Part shown: positions 35,601-44,299 of the stretch, piece by piece | How positions within the stretch are numbered: the first letter of the stretch is position 1 | Layout of the letters: every line of letters begins with the position of its first letter | Source: an uncultured Flavobacteriaceae bacterium | Lineage (GTDB): Bacteria > Bacteroidota > Bacteroidia > Flavobacteriales > Flavobacteriaceae | Assembly (NCBI GenBank): GCA_937901915.1 | Contig: CALGUD010000030.1 | Span: 1 to 64,000 of the forward strand | DNA length: 64,000 nt | Direction: 5' to 3' | The notes under the pieces: model-generated | What the model was told of the DNA's origin: nothing | The model's database searches: none | Seen by the model: the letters and a program-made list of their open reading frames with translations, nothing else | Made by a program: the position numbers and the translations under genes

Positions 35601-36348
35601 ATTTTAATATTTTATATAAAACCGGCCTGCTGGGTGACGCATCATTTTCAAATGGTGCTACCTGCAGATTTAAAAAATAATATCCATCTTCAATTTGGTT
35701 GGGTACAAATACAAGTTCAGTAATAGTCGCATCCATTCGTAATTCACCGGAAAAATTCCAGAAAGCTTTATGTGCCAGTAATGCGCCATCATCTTTTTCC
35801 TTATCAACAGATGGCAAGTCAATAAGTAAATGCTTTACACCTGAATCACGTAAAAAAATTGCTGTTTCCTCTAATAAATACGGGGGATTGGTGTTAGAAT
35901 ACTGATTGGTACATTTACTGCTAGTATTTGGGATTGTCCTTATAATTAAGGCTTCAGGAACCGGTTTACTTAACTCATTCCGGATCTGTTTTTTTGATAT
36001 AACAAAATCATCATTTACTTTGCCTGGGGCTATTGTAATAACCTTAGCCATAAAGAAAAAGTTGTTTAAACATTCATTCACCGAATAAAACTCTTTGGTA
36101 ATATGCCCTACACATTCGGTGTGTGTGCCATGTGCATGCGGATTAAAAAGTATATTATTGAAATTTGTAGATGCACCTTTAGTTACACTTCCTGTGTAAG
36201 CTCCATCTACCACCGGTTTAATTTCAGGAGGGGGTACATACCATGCATTCACATTTTCAACAGACCCACGTACCGGTATTGAAATATCATGAGGTTTGGA
36301 TAAATCTATTGTGTACACTTTATTTTTTCGCTTTATGATCGTTTTCAT
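35590..36348 (-). CDS. Cyclase-family metal hydrolase (kynurenine formamidase-like)
   Basis: 252 residues. The metal-binding signature HAHGTHTECVGH is present, plus LLIDLPSVDKEKDDGALLAHKAFW, where an Asp and His complete the site, and LDLSKPHDISIPV at the N terminus. The family hydrolyses formamides or cyclic amides (e.g. N-formylkynurenine, isatin); the specific substrate here cannot be told. No tryptophan-degradation partner lies nearby. First gene of a possible four-gene unit (cyclase, DUF4260, GNAT, YjbR). Confidence 0.82.
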   Translation of the reverse strand: MKTIIKRKNKVYTIDLSKPHDISIPVRGSVENVNAWYVPPPEIKPVVDGAYTGSVTKGASTNFNNILFNPHAHGTHTECVGHITKEFYSVNECLNNFFFMAKVITIAPGKVNDDFVISKKQIRNELSKPVPEALIIRTIPNTSSKCTNQYSNTNPPYLLEETAIFLRDSGVKHLLIDLPSVDKEKDDGALLAHKAFWNFSGELRMDATITELVFVPNQIEDGYYFLNLQVAPFENDASPSRPVLYKILKYES

Positions 36349-36452
36349 ATTAAAAACAACTTCCTCATCAGGCTAATGATACCTGAATAAATTGGATTAT
36401 TAAATTTAAAATATTTTTTTTGTGCATAGTATCAAAATCAAAAAACCGGAAA

Positions 36453-37580
36453 CTAGTTCAGGATAAAAAGGTCACTGGAAATTCCATCCGTTAAAAACTT
36501 TCCTTTGCCTGTCGTTTTCAGGATCCCATCATCATAATACAAGAGGTTATCCTGAATATATTTCTCTGCTTGTTGTACAAGATACTCTTTAAAATTTTTA
36601 CCAAATTCTAACTCAACTTTATTCAAAGAAACCCCCCATATAGTACGTAATCCCGTCATAATATATTCATTATACTTATCGGTATTTTTTAAAATTTCAC
36701 TTTCAGAAGGCAATATATTTTCAGTGATAGATTGAATGTATTTGATATTATTGGAAACATTCCAGCTTCGTCTTATACCATCATAACTATGTGCAGAAGG
36801 CCCCACACCCATATATCTTTTACCAAGCCAGTAAGCTGTGTTATTTTTAGAAAAGTACCCCTCTTTTCCAAAATTTGAAAGTTCATAATGTATAAAATCA
36901 TTCACTTTCAGTAATTTGACTAAAATAAGAAAATGTTGTTCTGAAATCTCATCGTCTACATTGGCAATAATTCCTTTTTTTATGAATTTCTCTAAAGCTG
37001 TTCTGGGTTCCACTGTTAATGCATAGCTGGATATATGAGAAACTCCGAAACTCAATGCTGTTTTTATATTTTGTTTCCATTTTTCATTACTCATTCCCGG
37101 TATGCCATAAATAAGATCAATGGAAATGTTATCAAAATGTCTTGTAGCCTCATTAAGGCAATTCTTTGCTTCATCTGCATTGTGTGCCCTGTTCATCAAT
37201 TTCAGGTCGTCTTCAAAAAAAGATTGAATCCCAATGCTCAACCTGTTAATTGGAGAGGCTCTAAGCTCTTTTATTTTTTGAGAAGATAAATCATCCGGGT
37301 TTGCTTCTAAAGTGATCTCTGGGTGCTCTGACACACTGTAATTTCTATTTACTTCTCCAATAAGCAATTCTAACTCCTTAGTTGTTAATACACTTGGTGT
37401 ACCTCCTCCAAAATAAATGGTTTCAATGACCTCATCTTTAAACTCATTTTTTCTTATTTGAAGTTCCTGTTTTAAAGCATTGAGCATTTCGTCCTTTTTC
37501 TTTAATGAAGTAGAAAAATGAAAATCACAATAGTGACAGGCTTGTTTACAAAAAGGTATGTGGATGTAGATACCGGCCAT
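36453..37580 (-). CDS. hemW: HemW-like radical SAM haem chaperone
   Basis: 375 residues, once called oxygen-independent coproporphyrinogen III oxidase. Radical SAM cysteines C11, C15 and C18 (PFCKQACHYCDF), then ETIYFGGGTPSVL, ITLEANPDDL, NRLSIGIQSF and the C-terminal HemW domain. The CxxxCxxC followed by F, and absence of the N-terminal HemN extension, favour the HemW class, which transfers haem. The start codon sits only three bases from a tandem 7-bp repeat (37584-37621), an unusual untranslated region. Confidence 0.93.
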   Translation of the reverse strand: MAGIYIHIPFCKQACHYCDFHFSTSLKKKDEMLNALKQELQIRKNEFKDEVIETIYFGGGTPSVLTTKELELLIGEVNRNYSVSEHPEITLEANPDDLSSQKIKELRASPINRLSIGIQSFFEDDLKLMNRAHNADEAKNCLNEATRHFDNISIDLIYGIPGMSNEKWKQNIKTALSFGVSHISSYALTVEPRTALEKFIKKGIIANVDDEISEQHFLILVKLLKVNDFIHYELSNFGKEGYFSKNNTAYWLGKRYMGVGPSAHSYDGIRRSWNVSNNIKYIQSITENILPSESEILKNTDKYNEYIMTGLRTIWGVSLNKVELEFGKNFKEYLVQQAEKYIQDNLLYYDDGILKTTGKGKFLTDGISSDLFILN

Positions 37581-37583
37581 TTT

Positions 37584-37621
37584 AGTGTTCAGTGTTCAGT
37601 GTTCAGTGTTCAGTGTTCAGT
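37584..37621. repeat. Tandem 7-bp repeat (AGTGTTC, 5.4 copies) at the hemW start
   Basis: Five exact copies of AGTGTTC plus AGT, read on the minus strand as ACTGAACACTGAAC and so on, ending three bases before the hemW ATG. Such arrays can gain or lose units by slippage, which here would change the leader of hemW. Confidence 0.9.
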
Positions 37622-37627
37622 AATGTA

Positions 37628-37993
37628 TTATTTTGATCCAAATTTATCAGGATTGTTAATCATAAAATTTATCAGTTTACCTATTTCTTCACTTTCGACA
37701 ATTAATTCGTTAAAACTTTCACTAGTTATATAATTACACTTCAAAGCAAATTCTAACCAAACTTGTGTTTCCGAATTTTCAGCATCACTATCAGTTAACT
37801 TACTTATAAAATGTTTTGGATAAACCCTTTTCCTGTAAGCCTCAGCTATATTAGCAGATACACTTCTTGAAGATCTTCTTATTTGATCTGTTAATGAATA
37901 CTTTTCCTCTTTAGGAAAGGATTTCGTAATTTCAAATATTTTCATTGCTAATGCAAATGTTTTCTCGTATGCAAATAATTCTTGGAATTTCAT
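37628..37993 (-). CDS. Four-helix-bundle protein, S23/23S-rRNA-intervening-sequence family
   Basis: 121 residues, helical throughout, with family features KFQELFAYEKTFALAMKIFE, FPKEEKYSLTDQIRRSSRSV, SANIAEAYRKR and ETQVWLEFALKCNYI. Proteins of this family are encoded inside intervening sequences of some bacterial 23S rRNA genes and also occur free-standing; a relative is the Avd accessory protein of diversity-generating retroelements. Here no rRNA or reverse transcriptase is nearby. It lies between hemW and ruvC, with ACTG-based repeats on both sides, as if inserted. Confidence 0.9.
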   Translation of the reverse strand: MKFQELFAYEKTFALAMKIFEITKSFPKEEKYSLTDQIRRSSRSVSANIAEAYRKRVYPKHFISKLTDSDAENSETQVWLEFALKCNYITSESFNELIVESEEIGKLINFMINNPDKFGSK

Positions 37994-38016
37994 CTTATAT
38001 TATCAAATTAATCCGA

Positions 38017-38046
38017 ACTGCATACTGTAACTGAATACTGATTACT
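38017..38046. repeat. ACTGNAT-type degenerate repeat at the ruvC end
   Basis: ACTGCAT ACTGTA ACTGAAT ACTGATT ACT, roughly 7-bp periodic, overlapping the ruvC stop codon. In inverse orientation it resembles the AGTGTTC array at 37584-37621, so the two may form the ends of an inserted unit carrying the S23-type gene. Confidence 0.55.
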
Positions 38047-38596
38047 TTTTTATTCGGTTTTCATTCTGCTTTACAAAGGCAGCCCAACCAGTATAATTTT
38101 TACCGGTTTCTTGTTTTCCCGCATTAAAAAAGTGGCATACGGCTGCTGCAAGGCCGTCTGTTGAGTCGAGGTTTACAGGCAATTCTTTTAATTGCAGTAA
38201 AGATTGAAGCATTTTAGCCACCTGTTCTTTGCTGGCATTACCGTTGCCGGTTATAGCCATTTTTATTTTTTTAGGTGAATATTCTACAATTGGAATCTGC
38301 CTCGACAATCCGGCTGCCATAGCTACTCCCTGTGCCCTTCCTAATTTTAACATGGATTGTACATTCTTTCCAAAAAAAGGGGCTTCTATGGCTATTTCAT
38401 CAGGATGGTAGGTTTCAATAAGTTCTAAAGTGCGTTCAAAAATAACTCTCAATTTTACATAATGGTCGGTATATTTCTTAAGCTGAAGTTCGTTAAGCTG
38501 CAAAAATTCCATCTTTTTGTCAATCACTTTGATAAGGCCAAAACCCATAATGGTTGTTCCCGGATCAATACCTAATATAATTTTTTCAGTTTTCAA
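38042..38596 (-). CDS. ruvC: Crossover junction endodeoxyribonuclease RuvC
   Basis: 184 residues. Holliday-junction resolvase. Opening ILGIDPGTTIMGFGLI gives the first catalytic Asp (D11); PDEIAIEAPFFGKN gives the second acidic residue, and the C-terminal STDGLAAAVCHFF gives the last Asp pair. Length normal. Separated from hemW by the S23-type insertion; in many relatives the two genes are direct neighbours. Confidence 0.95.
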   Translation of the reverse strand: MKTEKIILGIDPGTTIMGFGLIKVIDKKMEFLQLNELQLKKYTDHYVKLRVIFERTLELIETYHPDEIAIEAPFFGKNVQSMLKLGRAQGVAMAAGLSRQIPIVEYSPKKIKMAITGNGNASKEQVAKMLQSLLQLKELPVNLDSTDGLAAAVCHFFNAGKQETGKNYTGWAAFVKQNENRIKK

Positions 38597-38670
38597 TACT
38601 GTAAATGTATAAGTACAAAGCTACACAATTTGCGGAGATGCTCTAACAGGATGAAGAATTCATATATGCT

Positions 38671-39147
38671 TTAATTCACTTTAAGAACAATAGGAATCTT
38701 AAATTTTGTAGAAACAGGAATGTTTCTTTTTAAAGCAGGATGTATAGTTGGCAAACTTTGAATACTGGTGGCAATATACCTGTTTAACTGGGGGATTTGT
38801 TCAGTTACTTTATCGCTTTTTTCAATTTTTAAGATAGAGACCAAACCTTCGTTTGATATTAGTAAATGAACATACACAGTGTCGTTCATATTTTCGCGGA
38901 CTTCTATAGAATTTTGAGATAATGAATTTAGAACATATTTTGTGAGTGTTATTTGAAAACACTCTTTTTGAACCGTTTTTGAAGCTGTTTCATCGCAATT
39001 ATCAAAAAGCGGGTATTTGTCTACATCATTCCAGTTGATGCTTTTCATCTCCCTTTCAACAATATCTTCTTTGTTTGATTCCTTAAAACCAAAATATTCG
39101 CAGGAAATAAAAAGTGTACAGAAAAGAAAAAAACCGAAATTTCGCAT
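38671..39147 (-). CDS. Lipoprotein with TonB-C-like domain
   Basis: 158 residues; lipoprotein signal (LFISCEYF, Cys about residue 16). The C-terminal 90 residues (VYVHLLISNEGLVSILKIEKS, SLPTIHPALKRNIPVSTKFKIPIVLKVN) resemble the TonB C-terminal fold seen in Bacteroidota energy-transducer-like proteins, and the segment PLFDNCDE is a common partner motif in these proteins. It lacks a membrane anchor of ExbB-interacting type. Role unknown. Confidence 0.7.
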   Translation of the reverse strand: MRNFGFFLFCTLFISCEYFGFKESNKEDIVEREMKSINWNDVDKYPLFDNCDETASKTVQKECFQITLTKYVLNSLSQNSIEVRENMNDTVYVHLLISNEGLVSILKIEKSDKVTEQIPQLNRYIATSIQSLPTIHPALKRNIPVSTKFKIPIVLKVN

Positions 39148-39293
39148 GCATTGATTATTGGTACTGAAAATTACGATTTTTTGATTGAACCTTGCAATAC
39201 AAAGAAAAAAAGATTCCCGCTTTCGCGGGAATCACAGCTAATTCAATTTAAACACAGGGACTTTATCAGATAATTTAGGACCAGATAATTCTA

Positions 39294-40925
39294 TTATTTA
39301 GGATAAACTGTTTGTGTAAGAACGATATTATTGTCTTTATCAAAAATCTTTACTTTTAATTTCTCCTTATTTGGTACTGTTAATTTAATTTGATTTTCAT
39401 TCATTTTAAATATTTTGCATACAACAGGAACTGCATCAAACCAATGTTTATCATATTCATCATGGTCATAAATTAGTAGTATAAGTTGCTGATTCATATA
39501 ATTTTTTAAAACATCTATATTTAAGGTTATTTCGGCAAGTTCTTCGGTTCTGATCACCTCTTCTAATTGGGGCTGAATATTATTGACCAGAAAATAATCA
39601 ACATTCTTTTTAATCCCTTCCATAGAATTAAAATTATCAGGCTTAACTAATAGAAATTCTTCATTTCCACCAGAAGCTATAATTTCTTCCTGATCTATTG
39701 TTAGAGGGTCAATCCCTGTAATTTCCTTGAAATACTCAGCCATCCATTTTTTAGTTGTGCCTCCTTCTGTAATATGTGCAATGCCTGCATAAACAAAAAT
39801 TTTTGCGTCAGGGTCACTTTTATAAATTTCAGCAATATTTCGTGCTTGCATTTCTTCCCTGTCTTCATGTGAATAAAAACCATGATCATAGCTCACAATG
39901 GTATACCCTAATTCTTTGGCCTTTCTGATGAATAACCCAAAATAAGGTTCTCTTGTATAATACCCTGAAGTCTTTAGAGGGTATGAATTTTTGTTTATAA
40001 GGCTATCTTCATGATCAGCAACTGCTTCAATAGCCAAATATTTATAACCCTGTTCTTTTAGGGGTTTTAAAAGTTTTTGTGCCATAATACGATGACCCGG
40101 GCACCAATGGCATTCATTTAGCATTACTACTTTGTTTTGACCTGCCAATGACCTTATTTTATCTATAGCATTTTCATTAATTCTAAAAGAGGCTGTTTTA
40201 AGTATACGATCAATTTTTTCTCCATTCTCTTTTCTCTTTCTGGCTTTATATTCATTTAATAAGGCAATATATCTATTATTGTTCGTGTCATGAGAAAGTA
40301 ATGTTATTAGCAATTGATACTTACCCCATTCATTCATTTTACTTTTAATTACCGGAACATTATCTATTTTATCAATTATGTGCAGAACATTTGGATTATC
40401 TTTATTTTTATTTAAAACATCAAAGTAGCTAAGTTTCTCCTTTATAGAATCGTTATACTTCAAATTATCTATAATGATTTTTCCGTCGATAATTAATGTA
40501 TTCTGTGATTGTGCTTCATTAAAAGTTCTTAACATGAGGGTTAAAATGGCATTCCTGGTCTTTTTATAATAAATTACTTTTCCATTGATTGAATCATTTA
40601 ATACAAGAGTACTTTCTTTTACATCACCGCTCTTATTTTTCTTATAAGAAAGATACAAGTCATAATCTAAAAACGCCCTTCCATGAAGTATTAAATCCTT
40701 ATATTTTAGAGGTTTTAATCTTTTTTTGAGCGCCTTTTTATCAGCACTTTCAAAATAGTCAACATCTCCGGGAAATATACCTGTAAGGTTTAGGGTATCA
40801 TTATAAAAATCTGTTCTATCAATGAAATAATTTTCTTTGGACAATTTTCTTGTTGAGCTACAGCTACAAACTAGAATACTTAAACAAAAAATAACGAGAA
40901 GGTATAAAATTTTAGTTTTTTTCAT
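39294..40925 (-). CDS. Lipoprotein with EreA/ChaN/TraB-like domain
   Basis: 543 residues with a lipoprotein signal peptide (ILVCSCSST, Cys about residue 22). The middle part (about 250-400) has KVVMLNECHWCPGHR, LAIEAVADHEDSL, YDHGFYSHEDREEMQARNI and KIFVYAGIAHITEGG, a pattern of Glu/His motifs like that of erythromycin-esterase/ChaN/TraB-type folds. The N-terminal quarter has no recognised domain, and the last 90 residues look like a beta-sandwich. I infer a hydrolase-like fold only; substrate unknown. Flanked by gaps on both sides, monocistronic. Confidence 0.65.
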   Translation of the reverse strand: MKKTKILYLLVIFCLSILVCSCSSTRKLSKENYFIDRTDFYNDTLNLTGIFPGDVDYFESADKKALKKRLKPLKYKDLILHGRAFLDYDLYLSYKKNKSGDVKESTLVLNDSINGKVIYYKKTRNAILTLMLRTFNEAQSQNTLIIDGKIIIDNLKYNDSIKEKLSYFDVLNKNKDNPNVLHIIDKIDNVPVIKSKMNEWGKYQLLITLLSHDTNNNRYIALLNEYKARKRKENGEKIDRILKTASFRINENAIDKIRSLAGQNKVVMLNECHWCPGHRIMAQKLLKPLKEQGYKYLAIEAVADHEDSLINKNSYPLKTSGYYTREPYFGLFIRKAKELGYTIVSYDHGFYSHEDREEMQARNIAEIYKSDPDAKIFVYAGIAHITEGGTTKKWMAEYFKEITGIDPLTIDQEEIIASGGNEEFLLVKPDNFNSMEGIKKNVDYFLVNNIQPQLEEVIRTEELAEITLNIDVLKNYMNQQLILLIYDHDEYDKHWFDAVPVVCKIFKMNENQIKLTVPNKEKLKVKIFDKDNNIVLTQTVYPK

Positions 40926-41304
40926 AATTACTGAAGTTCCTTTCCAACGTTATGGTATATAATTTAGTATGCCTATGAATTGAGTGAACAATGACCCTAT
41001 TTGTTCCTTTGATTTTCTATAGGTATAAGAAGTCTTTTATAGCTTTTAATTATAAACATAGGCCTGACCACCTTTAGTTTTGCAGATATAATAAGTGCAA
41101 CTAGAGTTTTGTAAGTAACTGGAGGATTTCATTCTTATTTCTTCCAAGCAAAGAAACAATCAAAAACCTCTCCAGTTGCATCTAGCTTACAATTTCTCCG
41201 TCAACAATGATCAATTTCAAAAAAACATATTCTTTAGTAAGAGTTTTTCTACATCCAAACATTGTTTATTTTAAATAAATAAAATGTTTAGTCCAGTTTG
41301 TAGT
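40926..41304. other. Intergenic stretch of 379 bases
   Basis: No coding frame of note. The pair TGCAACTAGAG and CTCCAGTTGCA (about 41097 and 41174) forms an imperfect inverted repeat, and AACTGGAG recurs inside it. It may fold as a hairpin after the M56 gene. Nothing else recognised. Confidence 0.35.
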
Positions 41305-42786
41305 TTATTCCGGTTTTAATTTAAACACTATCGGATAAGCAAAAGTTACGGGCACTATGTTCCCGTACTCATCGGTTCCGGGATTAAGCTTAGGCAAAGA
41401 TTCTATAAGGCGTATCCCTTCCTTATCTAATATAGGATGTGGTGCCCTCGAATTAATTACTTTTACAGTACCATCAGTATTAATTTTAAATTGTACATAA
41501 ACTCTGCCTTCTATTTTCTTCTCAATAGCCTCTACCGGGTATTTGAATGTTTCCCTTATATGTTGATCAAGTTTTTGCTTGAAACACTCAGAATGATCCA
41601 TCCCATCTACTTCACAAGGCTCTTTAAAGCTGGGTTTTACTTTAATTTTTGAAAATGAAATTATACCATTTTTGGTCTCGTCATAAACGTTTCCTTTGAC
41701 TTTTGTACCATTAGGAAGTAAAATATATGAATCATCATTTGGGTTATTAAGGTTTTTAACCAATCTAAAAGTAGCCTTTTTATCAATAAGTAGAAGTTCG
41801 CTATAATTCTCTTTTGAGAATAGTTCCATAATTTTATCACGTTCTTGTTTGTCATGAATAGATAAATTATCAAAGTCTTCAACTTCAAATTTTAGTATTC
41901 CTTTGTTTTCATTTTTTAATGCAAATTCGTTTGTATCTACTTCTTTTTCACAAGATGTATAAACTAAGATCCCCAATAATACTGGTATTAATAACAAATA
42001 TTTTAATTGCCATACCTTTTTTGTTTTTGATTTTTGTAACATAACGATTCGTTTTTTGATTAATGAATGATTGAAAAATTGATTGATGAATGAAATATTT
42101 TCGGTTTTAAAAACTGCTTCTAATAAATGCTGATAATGTTCTTTTTTGTTGGTTTTTACAGTATGGGTATCAGCAATAAATTCATGTAATTCAGTAACTC
42201 TGCTTTGATATATATACACCAGTGGATTAAACCAAAAGATAATCCTTAACAATTCAAAAAAGACCAAATCCCAGGAATGTTTGTGGTTTATATGGACCAC
42301 TTCATGGTCAATAATATGTTTATACTCTTTTTTTAATACTTCATCACCTAAAAATATATTCCTGAAAAAAGAAAATGCAATTGAACTGTTCTTAATAACT
42401 ACTTCAGTAAAATGCCCGTGCTTGGTTATTTCACCACGTCTTTTAAGCTTATATATTTTTATTAATTTAAAAATGAAGAGTAACAAACTAACTAAAACAC
42501 CGGTAATAATAATCCATTGCAATGCAGTAATTGATGAAAACCAACCATGATTTTTTATACTAACTTCATTTCCGGCAATAACTTCCGGTAAATAAAAAAA
42601 ATAGTCACGAGGAACTGTTTCCTTCAAGGTTTCAATTTTAATAAAAGGCAGTATGAATGACAGAACAGGTGTGATAAGTAAATATGCCCGGTTGAGATTA
42701 AAAAAAGTCTCCTTTTTTAAAAAAAGATCATACACCACTAAAAAGAGGAGCTGAAACGCGATTATTTGAATTATATAATGTATCAT
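41305..42786 (-). CDS. BlaR1-type M56 peptidase with TonB-C domain
   Basis: 493 residues. Membrane segments at about 5-22, 33-50, 88-110 and 262-282. The zinc-protease motif HEVVH is at 161-165 (DHEVVHINHKHSW), with the additional Glu in ELHEFIADTH. After the fourth segment comes a periplasmic region and a TonB-C-like domain at about 400-493 (GRVYVQFKINTDGTV, PVTFAYPIVFKLKPE). Likely senses an envelope signal and cleaves the BlaI-type repressor encoded by the overlapping upstream gene. The ligand is unknown; beta-lactam sensing is not implied, since there is no penicillin-binding sensor domain. Confidence 0.9.
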   Translation of the reverse strand: MIHYIIQIIAFQLLFLVVYDLFLKKETFFNLNRAYLLITPVLSFILPFIKIETLKETVPRDYFFYLPEVIAGNEVSIKNHGWFSSITALQWIIITGVLVSLLLFIFKLIKIYKLKRRGEITKHGHFTEVVIKNSSIAFSFFRNIFLGDEVLKKEYKHIIDHEVVHINHKHSWDLVFFELLRIIFWFNPLVYIYQSRVTELHEFIADTHTVKTNKKEHYQHLLEAVFKTENISFINQFFNHSLIKKRIVMLQKSKTKKVWQLKYLLLIPVLLGILVYTSCEKEVDTNEFALKNENKGILKFEVEDFDNLSIHDKQERDKIMELFSKENYSELLLIDKKATFRLVKNLNNPNDDSYILLPNGTKVKGNVYDETKNGIISFSKIKVKPSFKEPCEVDGMDHSECFKQKLDQHIRETFKYPVEAIEKKIEGRVYVQFKINTDGTVKVINSRAPHPILDKEGIRLIESLPKLNPGTDEYGNIVPVTFAYPIVFKLKPE

Positions 42787-43151
42787 TTTTCCTTAGTTTT
42801 ATCATTAACTTCTTTTAAAATAGCTTCCATTTCGGTTAAACTTATATCATTTTTCTTCACAAAAAAAGAAACCATGCTTTTAAAAGAACCCTGAAAATAA
42901 TTGTCAACCAATTTATTTATAGATTGATTACTGTATTCGGTTTTCTTCACCAAAGGAAAATATAAATATCCCTTTCCTTCTTTTTCATGGCCAACAAAAC
43001 CTTTAGATTCTAAAATACGTACAATGGTAGACACAGTATTGTAAGCAGGTTTAGGTTCAGGCAACAGTTCTATTACAGATGCTACATTGCCCTTTTCCAA
43101 TTCCCATAAAATTTGCATTACTTCCTCTTCTGCTTTTGTGAGTTGTTTCAT
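42783..43151 (-). CDS. BlaI/MecI-family transcriptional repressor
   Basis: 122 residues from the Met at 43149-43151. The open frame extends to 43187, but the longer form would run through an operator palindrome and add a non-homologous leader, so I use MKQLTKAEEEVMQILWELEKG as the start. Winged-helix domain follows (NTVSTIVRILESKGFVGHEKEGKGYLYFPLV) with a short dimerisation helix. Repressor of its own operon, inactivated by the M56 protein whose gene overlaps its end by four bases. Three operator copies lie just upstream. Confidence 0.92.
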   Translation of the reverse strand: MKQLTKAEEEVMQILWELEKGNVASVIELLPEPKPAYNTVSTIVRILESKGFVGHEKEGKGYLYFPLVKKTEYSNQSINKLVDNYFQGSFKSMVSFFVKKNDISLTEMEAILKEVNDKTKEK

Positions 43152-43160
43152 AATATATTT

Positions 43161-43225
43161 AACTAATCTTTTAGTTCTTAGAAACAAATATAACTAAATA
43201 TTTAGTTTAAACTAATTTTTTAGTT
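43161..43225. promoter_or_regulatory. Triple operator for the BlaI-type repressor
   Basis: The 16-bp palindrome AACTAA-N4-TTAGTT occurs three times with perfect arms: 43161-43176 (TCTT), 43192-43207 (ATAT) and 43210-43225 (TTTT). Centres are 31 and 18 bases apart. It lies directly upstream of the repressor and 115 bases from the divergent DUF456 gene. Confidence 0.85.
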
Positions 43226-43339
43226 AAAAAAATTTGTAACAAAGTTTTACTAACTTAGTCTAATAGATTAAAGCCCGTGATAACAGGGCAATTAACCCTG
43301 ATACTTTTGTTTAATAAAGTGCAGGTAATTTAACAGAAT

Positions 43340-43852
43340 ATGGACATAGTATTATTAGTTTTAGGCTTTTTATGTATTATTTTAGGGGTGTTGGGCAGTG
43401 TATTGCCTATCCTGCCCGGGCCCCCACTAAGTTGGGTTGGATTATTGTTACTACACCTTACCACAACGCTTCCTGAAGATTGGATTTTTCTGAGTATAAC
43501 ACTTGTTATCGCTATGTTGATCTTTGTACTGGATTATATTATTCCTGTTGTAGGCACAAAAAAATTCGGAGGTACTAAATATGGCATGATAGGTACTACA
43601 GTTGGACTTCTGGTAGCCATATTTTTTCCGGTTTTAGGGCCTTTTGGTATCATTATATGGCCTTTTGTAGGGGCATTGGTTGGTGAATTGATCAATAAAG
43701 CAGATAGCAGAACTGCTACCAAAGCGGCTTTCGGGTCATTCCTCGGTTTTATAACTGGTACTTTTATGAAATTTCTTGTATCGGTAATTTATGCAGGGCT
43801 CTTTATCTGGAAGGTATGGGAGTATCGTAGCGGCCTTTTTGATTTTAGTTAG
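43340..43852 (+). CDS. DUF456 membrane protein
   Basis: 170 residues, almost entirely membrane-embedded, with the family's glycine-rich pattern (VLPILPGPPLSWVGLLLLH, GTKKFGGTKYGMIGTTVGL, GPFGIIIWPFVGALVGEL). Such proteins contain glycine-zipper-like repeats; function is unknown. Divergent from the BlaI-type repressor and possibly affected by its operators. A second small membrane protein gene follows 27 bases downstream. Confidence 0.88.
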   Translation: MDIVLLVLGFLCIILGVLGSVLPILPGPPLSWVGLLLLHLTTTLPEDWIFLSITLVIAMLIFVLDYIIPVVGTKKFGGTKYGMIGTTVGLLVAIFFPVLGPFGIIIWPFVGALVGELINKADSRTATKAAFGSFLGFITGTFMKFLVSVIYAGLFIWKVWEYRSGLFDFS

Positions 43853-43879
43853 AAATATCTCAATTGGATAATAAAATCT

Positions 43880-44275
43880 ATGAATACAAAAATTGTAATG
43901 TTTTCAAGTGCTGTGTTCTTATTCAGCGCCGGAATAATTTTGACATTTCTTCCCACAGAAGTATTGACTTATTTTAGCCTTGAAGCTGAAAAGTCATCGC
44001 AATTACTGTGTCAATTATTAGGTGCCCAATATTTTGCTTTTGGAATGATTAACTGGAATACCAAATCAAGTTTGATTGGAGGTATTTACAACAGGCCCAT
44101 TGCAGTATCCAATTTCGCCCATTTTTTTATTGGAGGTCTTGCGTTAATAAAAGGCATAACTTCTTACCCAAGTTTACCGTATGCTCTATGGGTTTTAGCG
44201 TCGATTTATTCAGTTTTTGCTGTTTTATTTGGAATTATAATGTATAATCATCCTGTTAGGGAAAATAAAAAGTAG
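43880..44275 (+). CDS. Small membrane protein, 131 aa, family not recognised
   Basis: Four predicted membrane segments (about 5-26, 45-60, 72-92, 98-122), with short loops, and a positively charged tail (PVRENKK). No catalytic motif seen. The pattern SQLLCQLLGAQYFAFGMINW recalls DUF4345-like proteins, but that is only a resemblance. Same strand as DUF456, 27 bases apart, so probably co-transcribed. Confidence 0.65.
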   Translation: MNTKIVMFSSAVFLFSAGIILTFLPTEVLTYFSLEAEKSSQLLCQLLGAQYFAFGMINWNTKSSLIGGIYNRPIAVSNFAHFFIGGLALIKGITSYPSLPYALWVLASIYSVFAVLFGIIMYNHPVRENKK

Positions 44276-44299
44276 TCAATTTATTGCATAGATTAATCT

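Noticed and set aside
37584..37621. Possible CRISPR-like array
   Set aside because: Units are 7 bp, contiguous and without spacers; it is a simple tandem repeat.
37628..37993. Diversity-generating retroelement accessory gene
   Set aside because: There is no reverse transcriptase, template repeat or variable repeat nearby; the protein belongs to the same broad family only.
41305..43151. Beta-lactam resistance module
   Set aside because: The BlaR1/BlaI-like pair has no beta-lactamase or penicillin-binding sensor domain nearby; this is a general M56/BlaI sensor pair common in Bacteroidota.
43152..43187. Extended start for the BlaI-type repressor
   Set aside because: The extra 12 codons overlap an operator palindrome and lie outside the conserved domain.
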